This document shows, piece by piece, positions 30,760 to 35,255 of a stretch of 35,255 bases of DNA. The position numbers and the translations under genes are program-made. Source of the DNA: Microcoleus sp. MP8IB2.171 (GTDB lineage Bacteria; Cyanobacteriota; Cyanobacteriia; Cyanobacteriales; Microcoleaceae); NCBI GenBank assembly GCA_030248405.1, contig JARCMA010000460.1:1-35255 (forward strand). The letters run 5' to 3'. The notes under the pieces were generated by a model that was not told the DNA's origin, did no database searches, and saw only the letters and a program-made list of their open reading frames with translations. Within the stretch, counting starts at the first letter, position 1. The number at the start of each line of letters is the position of its first letter.

Positions 30760-31272
30760 ATGAACAACCTAATTAGATTGTACAGATTATTGCTACCTTT
30801 TGATAGTTTAACAATTTCGACTAATTTAACTTATTCTGAAGTTTTACAAAAGTTAGATCAAATTATTGAGCCTCCTCAAAAAATCAGAATAGCATGGCAG
30901 TTGCAGAAATCCCATAAACCTTATCAAGGAACATTTTCAAGAAACACTTTCAAAATCAGCCGTATCGTCTCTACTTACAGAAATTCTTTTTTACCCCAAA
31001 TTACAGGTGAAATCCATCCTCAACCCTTTGGTTGTTCCATACAACTTAGCATGAACTTACACCTAGCTGTTATCGTATTTATGATTGTTTGGATGTCGAT
31101 GCCAGGTAGCATCGGGATGCTGGCCTTATTAGTTTGGTTGGTCGATCGCTCTGTCGGGCTAATATTTCTACCTCTTTTGGGAATGTGTATTTTTCCATGG
31201 TTTTTGTCCCTGATTTGCTTTAAAATAGAAGCCAAAAAAGATATCAAATTCTTCTCAAGTAAATTTAGTTAG
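30760..31272 (+). CDS. hypothetical membrane protein with two predicted TM helices, paralogue A
   Basis: 170 aa; paralogous over its full length to the 31897 ORF. Confidence 0.85.
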   Translation: MNNLIRLYRLLLPFDSLTISTNLTYSEVLQKLDQIIEPPQKIRIAWQLQKSHKPYQGTFSRNTFKISRIVSTYRNSFLPQITGEIHPQPFGCSIQLSMNLHLAVIVFMIVWMSMPGSIGMLALLVWLVDRSVGLIFLPLLGMCIFPWFLSLICFKIEAKKDIKFFSSKFS

Positions 31273-31511
31273 AGTAGTTGTGAACATAGTTTGAAAAATA
31301 GAATTTGAGCAAAAATTACATTTTTTTGTAGCACTACCCAGCAATCAAAACTAACTCTAACAAAAACTCACGCAAGGTGAAACTGAGTTTCTCTTTCATC
31401 TGACTTGAATTGTCTAAATCATTTATTGATGCAGAAACCGCAGATGTCAGGCAGATCAACACAGATAAACGCAGATAATTTTAAGATATTTTGGGAATGC
31501 AATGCAGGTCG

Positions 31512-31771
31512 ATCGAGTGCGGAAGTTCCCTGAGAGGAAATTTGACCGGCAAATCAATAATTTCGGTGAGGCGCGCTGTGCGCCACACCAGCAAGCCTTT
31601 TTAACTGCCGATTAGTTGATTGTATCGATTGCGAGTCGGCGCGACCAATGTTGGGGTAATAGCTGAGATTGAGGTAATTAGGCTGAGGGTAAAGCTGACG
31701 AGCGATCGACCTTTGAGCAAAAATAGATACTGTCGAAGTTTCATCGGAGATTGTGGAATTAATTTTGACAT
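31512..31771 (-). pseudogene. decayed duplicate of the 5' end of the FAD oxidoreductase
   Basis: 31601-31771 encodes MSKLIPQSPMKLRQYLFLLKGRSLVSFTLSLITSISAITPTLVAPTRNRYNQLIGS*, aligned to MSKFNLQFLMKLPKYMFSLKGRSLVTFTLSLITSISVITPTLAAPTRN; 31512-31600 retains degraded downstream sequence. Confidence 0.85.
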
Positions 31772-31896
31772 CTGCGAAAAACACTCATCCCATCTAAATG
31801 TTTATTTTGCAGTATACTGGTATTTCGCGGTGTTGTCAGGGCAAACTTGTTTTAGAAAAGAGGCATTAATACCAGCAACAACTATTGAACAGCCGG

Positions 31897-32418
31897 ATGA
31901 ACCTTATGCTCAAGATCGTCAAATTTTTTAGGTTATTTATTCCTTTTGAGAGTTTAACAATTACTACCAGTTTAACTTTTTCGGAAGTTGTGTCGAGGTT
32001 GGACGAAGTTGTCGCTCCTCCCAAACTTTTTAGAATAACTCTACCCTTTGGCACGCCACCTGCCAAACCCTATGAAGGAACAATTTCTGGCAAGAGATTC
32101 AAAATCAATCGCATCATCATCGGTCGCAATTCATTTATCCCAATTATAGAAGGAGATATACATCCTCAAAAGTTCGGTTGTTACATAAAAATTCGGATGA
32201 GTTTACATAAAATAGTTCTAGGATTTATGATTCTTTGGCTGTGGACAACTGGCAGTATTGGAATGTTTTCTTTATTTGCTTGGTTAGTCGAACCATCCGT
32301 GGGAGCCATATTTTTACCAATCTTAGGAATGTTTATTTTTGGCTGGCTTTTGTGCTTGATTCCTTTTAAAATAGAAGCAAAAGCAGCTATAAAATTTTTA
32401 TCAATCCTATTAACATAA
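31897..32418 (+). CDS. hypothetical membrane protein, paralogue B (ATG 31897 preferred over TTG 31885)
   Basis: Shared ...PFxSLTIxTxLTxSEVxxxLDxxxxPP... and GSIGM.xLxxWLVxxSVGxIFLPxLGMxIFxWxLxLIxFKIEAKxxIKF. Confidence 0.85.
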   Translation: MNLMLKIVKFFRLFIPFESLTITTSLTFSEVVSRLDEVVAPPKLFRITLPFGTPPAKPYEGTISGKRFKINRIIIGRNSFIPIIEGDIHPQKFGCYIKIRMSLHKIVLGFMILWLWTTGSIGMFSLFAWLVEPSVGAIFLPILGMFIFGWLLCLIPFKIEAKAAIKFLSILLT

Positions 32419-32508
32419 ACTAATTTATCACGACAATATTTTAGCTGTGTTATTAAAACAATCTGGCTTCATCTGCGGTAAAAAAAACTCAATTTTCCGG
32501 GATTACCC

Positions 32509-33273
32509 ATGCGTCAAAACCAACTCAAACAAAAAATTAAACAAGGCGAAACAGTCCTCGGTTTATTTATGAACTGCGCTTATCCCGCATTCATGGAAAT
32601 ATGCGGTCACGCTGGATTTGATTTCGCCGTTATCGATATGGAACACGGCCCCCTGCACCCGCTTGCTGCTGAAGATTTGTGTCGCGCCGCCGACTGTACC
32701 GGAATTGCACCGATTGTTCGTGTCCGCAAAAACGACGGGCCGCAAATTCAACGAGCTCTCGACATTGGCAGTGCAGGCGTTCAAGTACCTCAAATTGAAA
32801 GCAAAATCGATGCCGAAACCGCTGTCAAAAGTGCTAAATACAGTCCTCTGGGCACGCGAGGTCTTTCCTTCGCTACGCGGGCAGGACTTTACACCGCCGC
32901 AGGTACAAATATCACCGATCGACTCAACGAAGAATCCTTAGTTGTGATTCATGTCGAAGGCAAAGGCGGCATCGACAACCTGGCAGAAATTGTTACTGTG
33001 CCAGAGGTTGACGTGATTTTTCTGGGGCCTTACGATCTGTCACAGTCGATCGGCATTCCCGGCCAAGTCCGCGATCCCCGAGTCATCGACATGATGCAGG
33101 AAGCAGTGCAAACCATCCGCAAAGCAGGCAAAGCCGCAGGTACTTTTGCCGAAAACCCCGAAATCGCCCAGCAGTGGATTGATGCTGGCGTTCAGTACGT
33201 CGCACTTGGGGTCGATGTTGCCGTTTTCCTGCGGGCCTGTCAGTCGCTGGTGAAAGCGGTCAATCGATTTTAG
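32509..33273 (+). CDS. HpcH/HpaI aldolase family protein
   Basis: LGLFMNCAYPAFMEICGHAGFDFAVIDMEHGPL, VQVPQIESK, VDVIFLGPYDLSQSIGIPGQ. Confidence 0.94.
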   Translation: MRQNQLKQKIKQGETVLGLFMNCAYPAFMEICGHAGFDFAVIDMEHGPLHPLAAEDLCRAADCTGIAPIVRVRKNDGPQIQRALDIGSAGVQVPQIESKIDAETAVKSAKYSPLGTRGLSFATRAGLYTAAGTNITDRLNEESLVVIHVEGKGGIDNLAEIVTVPEVDVIFLGPYDLSQSIGIPGQVRDPRVIDMMQEAVQTIRKAGKAAGTFAENPEIAQQWIDAGVQYVALGVDVAVFLRACQSLVKAVNRF

Positions 33274-33306
33274 ATTTTAGATTTTAGATTTTGGATTTTG
33301 GATTAA
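33271..33306. repeat. heptamer array (GATTTTA)n overlapping the aldolase stop codon
   Basis: GATTTTAGATTTTAGATTTTAGATTTTGGATTTTGGATTA. Confidence 0.9.
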
Positions 33307-33363
33307 AAGAAGAACCAGCCCCCGGATTCATCTTGCAAACTTTACGATATCTTTGCAATTTTT

Positions 33364-33405
33364 GTAGTGTCTTTTACGACACATACAAAAAACCTGCGCT
33401 AGAGT
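33364..33405 (+). promoter_or_regulatory. putative NtcA-activated promoter
   Basis: GTA (33364-66) N8 TAC (33375-77) N22 TAGAGT (33400-05): exact GTA-N8-TAC-N22-TAN3T, 64 bp upstream of the ATG at 33469. Confidence 0.75.
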
Positions 33406-33468
33406 AGAAGCATACACCTCCTCAAGGCTAAATTAGGGAGGGGAGCAAGGCTTCATGGAGAAAAATCT

Positions 33469-34137
33469 ATGAAAACGGTATTAGAATCCATTCATTTGGA
33501 TTATGCTTTCATGTTTACTTTCAAAAAAGTAAACTCGATTAAGCTAGAAGGTTTCAAGGAATTTTTTGACGATATGCCTGTCGATCCGTATGTGAAAGGT
33601 AAGTATCGTTCTAGAAGATTATCGCGGTTTGCAGTCAACGGAAATGAGTTAGTTAAGTTACCTCACGGCTATTTGTATCAAAGCAAAACATACAATCCGC
33701 TAGTGGGTGATATCAGGCGGGAATTTGCCGAATTGGACGATCGACTAATCGCCCTCGATAATTTCAAACAGATGATTTTTGCTTTTTTCGATTCCTGCAA
33801 AATTCACCCAGAAGCTGAAATCGGCATCCATCAAATCAGGACGACTTGTTCGCCGCACAATTTCGGAAACCCCGCACCGGAAGGAATTCACCAAGACGGT
33901 ACTGATTTTATCGGGATTTTCTCGGTTGACAGAACTAATATTGTAGGCGGGGAAACGCATTTGTACTTGGCTAAAAAAGAGAAGCCTGTTTTTAATAAAA
34001 TTCTGCATCCGGGAGAATTGCTGTTAGTTAACGACCACGAGTTTTTCCACTTTACTACGCCGATTAAACCGGAATCGGAAGGGGTGGGAACCAGGGATGT
34101 CTTTGTGTTGACTTCTCCGAGTTTGCTTTGCGATTGA
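33469..34137 (+). CDS. 2OG-Fe(II) dioxygenase family protein (amino-acid hydroxylase-like, 2OG-Fe_Oxy_2 type)
   Basis: HxD in GIHQDGTDFIG, distal His in NDHEFFHFTTPI, Arg in GTRDVFVLTSPSL; SD GGAG 8 nt before the ATG. Confidence 0.85.
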   Translation: MKTVLESIHLDYAFMFTFKKVNSIKLEGFKEFFDDMPVDPYVKGKYRSRRLSRFAVNGNELVKLPHGYLYQSKTYNPLVGDIRREFAELDDRLIALDNFKQMIFAFFDSCKIHPEAEIGIHQIRTTCSPHNFGNPAPEGIHQDGTDFIGIFSVDRTNIVGGETHLYLAKKEKPVFNKILHPGELLLVNDHEFFHFTTPIKPESEGVGTRDVFVLTSPSLLCD

Positions 34138-34177
34138 GCAAACAGGCCAGCGCGCACTTTTGCTGTCTAAACTCACT

Positions 34178-34288
34178 CATTTCTGGACACAAAACCTATG
34201 AAGAAACCGGGTTTTTTACAAAAATTATTGGTTCTAGCCCTTGATCCAGGCTAAAAAACCCGGTTTCTCTCGTCGGAGTCCAGAAATG
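34178..34288. repeat. nested inverted repeat between convergent genes (MITE-like / bidirectional terminator)
   Basis: Outer CATTTCTGGAC / GTCCAGAAATG (11 bp perfect), inner AGAAACCGGGTTTTTTA / TAAAAAACCCGGTTTCT (17 bp perfect). Confidence 0.9.
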
Positions 34289-34290
34289 TT

Positions 34291-34704
34291 CTATCGAAAC
34301 TTCCGTTCAGACTCTTGAATGGGAACATCATTAATGCTGGCTTCACGTCTTCGCATTAACCCATTTTCTGCAAATTCCCACTGTTCATTACCATAGGCGC
34401 GATACCAGTAGCCAGAATCATCGTGCCACTCATACTCGAAGCGAACAGAAATCCGATTGTCTGTAAAACTCCACAGTTCTTTCTTTAAACGGTAATCTAA
34501 TTCCTTTGCCCATTTTCGTCTTAAAAAAGCCTTGATTTGTTCCCGTCCGCTGAAAAATTCGGCGCGGTTTCGCCACTGAGAATCTTCCGTATAAGCTAAG
34601 GCTACTCGTTCGGGATCGCGGGTATTCCAGGCATCTTCAGCAGCTTGAACTTTGGCTTTAGCCGTTTCCAACGTAAAGGGCGGTAGAGGTGGTTTAGTTT
34701 CCAT
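34291..34704 (-). CDS. SnoaL/NTF2-like, DUF1348-family protein (start reassigned from 34782)
   Basis: [74 protein letters not shown]...; ATG 34704 ([10 protein letters not shown]). Confidence 0.85.
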   Translation of the reverse strand: METKPPLPPFTLETAKAKVQAAEDAWNTRDPERVALAYTEDSQWRNRAEFFSGREQIKAFLRRKWAKELDYRLKKELWSFTDNRISVRFEYEWHDDSGYWYRAYGNEQWEFAENGLMRRREASINDVPIQESERKFR

Positions 34705-34778
34705 AAGCTTGGTTTTGTATGATATAAAAGTAAGGTGCGGGATGCTCGCGCTACAGAGAGAGTTTTGGGACTTTGAGA

Positions 34779-35204
34779 TCAATCCTCAGCATCGGGATCG
34801 ATTCCCAGTGCTCGCAGTCGCTCCGCTAACTGGGCGGCTTTTCGCTCTGCTTGTTCAGCTCTTTCCCGTTCTTGTTCGGTTCTAGCCCGCTCAATTTCAA
34901 CTTGTTCGGAGCCAGTTAACAGCAAATTCCCCTGCGAATCCCATCACCGCAGCCAAAGTAGTTCTTGATTTTGATAGCTTCCCTGCCACAGTCCCAATTC
35001 TACATCTAGTACAGGAATCGGATAGTGACCGCGTTCGTTTGGCTCCATCCTTCGATACACAAAATCTATTAGGTGATAGACTTCTAAATTGCCCGTTCTC
35101 ATTTCATAAATACCGTAGTAAGGAATGCGGATAATTCTCTCGTACACCCAAAACTTACATGAGAAGTAATTCTCGAACGCTTGGGGAGATAAAACCCTCT
35201 GGGA
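34779..35204 (-). pseudogene. Uma2-family (DUF820) protein, interrupted by in-frame TGA
   Basis: ...VYERIIRIPYYGIYEMRTGNLEVYHL...[76 protein letters not shown] at 34944-34946; a further in-frame TAG at 35205. Confidence 0.8.
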
Positions 35205-35255
35205 CTAACTAAATTAGGCTCGATACTTGGTTCAATCGAACGGGTATTTGGTTTA

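Noticed and set aside
31620-31931. 103-aa plus-strand ORF
   Set aside because: Antisense to the oxidoreductase remnant and running into the 5' end of paralogue B; no support as a gene.
33367-33382. GTGTC-TTTTAC-GACAC dyad as a separate repressor site
   Set aside because: Overlaps the NtcA box and has only 5-bp arms; not enough to propose another regulator.
33415-33468. Possible riboswitch in the dioxygenase leader (CCTCC/GGAGG pairing, CAAGGCT direct repeat)
   Set aside because: Pairing is only 5 bp and matches no riboswitch class I know; the NtcA promoter explains the region better.

Overview
The window looks like a chromosomal segment from a filamentous cyanobacterium (inferred from HIP1 sites such as GCGATCGC at 2441, heptanucleotide repeat arrays and gene content). 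It is dominated by signalling genes on the minus strand: a Ser/Thr kinase with a 7-blade WD40 propeller; a giant nSTAND-type ATPase with 14 WD40 repeats; an Rre1/Ycf29-like NarL regulator; methionine aminopeptidase; a CheR-CheB-hybrid histidine kinase operon; and a 1.85k-residue poly-HAMP hybrid histidine kinase. Other genes are a GT2 glycosyltransferase, an FdhF/YdeP molybdopterin oxidoreductase, a secreted FAD oxidoreductase, an HpcH/HpaI aldolase, a 2OG-Fe(II) dioxygenase and a DUF1348-like protein. No IS element, rRNA, tRNA or CRISPR array was recognised. Observations most worth following up: (1) an exact NtcA-type promoter, GTA-N8-TAC-N22-TAN3T, 64 bp upstream of the 2OG dioxygenase; (2) a ~1.1 kb tandem duplication (30.3-32.4 kb) that duplicated a small membrane-protein gene and left a 56-aa remnant of the oxidoreductase that keeps an intact signal peptide; (3) an ORF absent from the track, encoding a 35-aa single-TM protein with a strong SD, a TATAAT box and a leader with mutually exclusive stems; (4) a minisatellite upstream of the giant WD40 gene that shares a 32-nt core (2 mismatches) with the 3' end of the FdhF-like gene; (5) heptamer arrays of several unrelated sequences placed at gene 3' ends, one of them inside a CDS; (6) three ~110-123 bp nested-palindrome elements. 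All family assignments come from reading motifs by eye; no database search was run.
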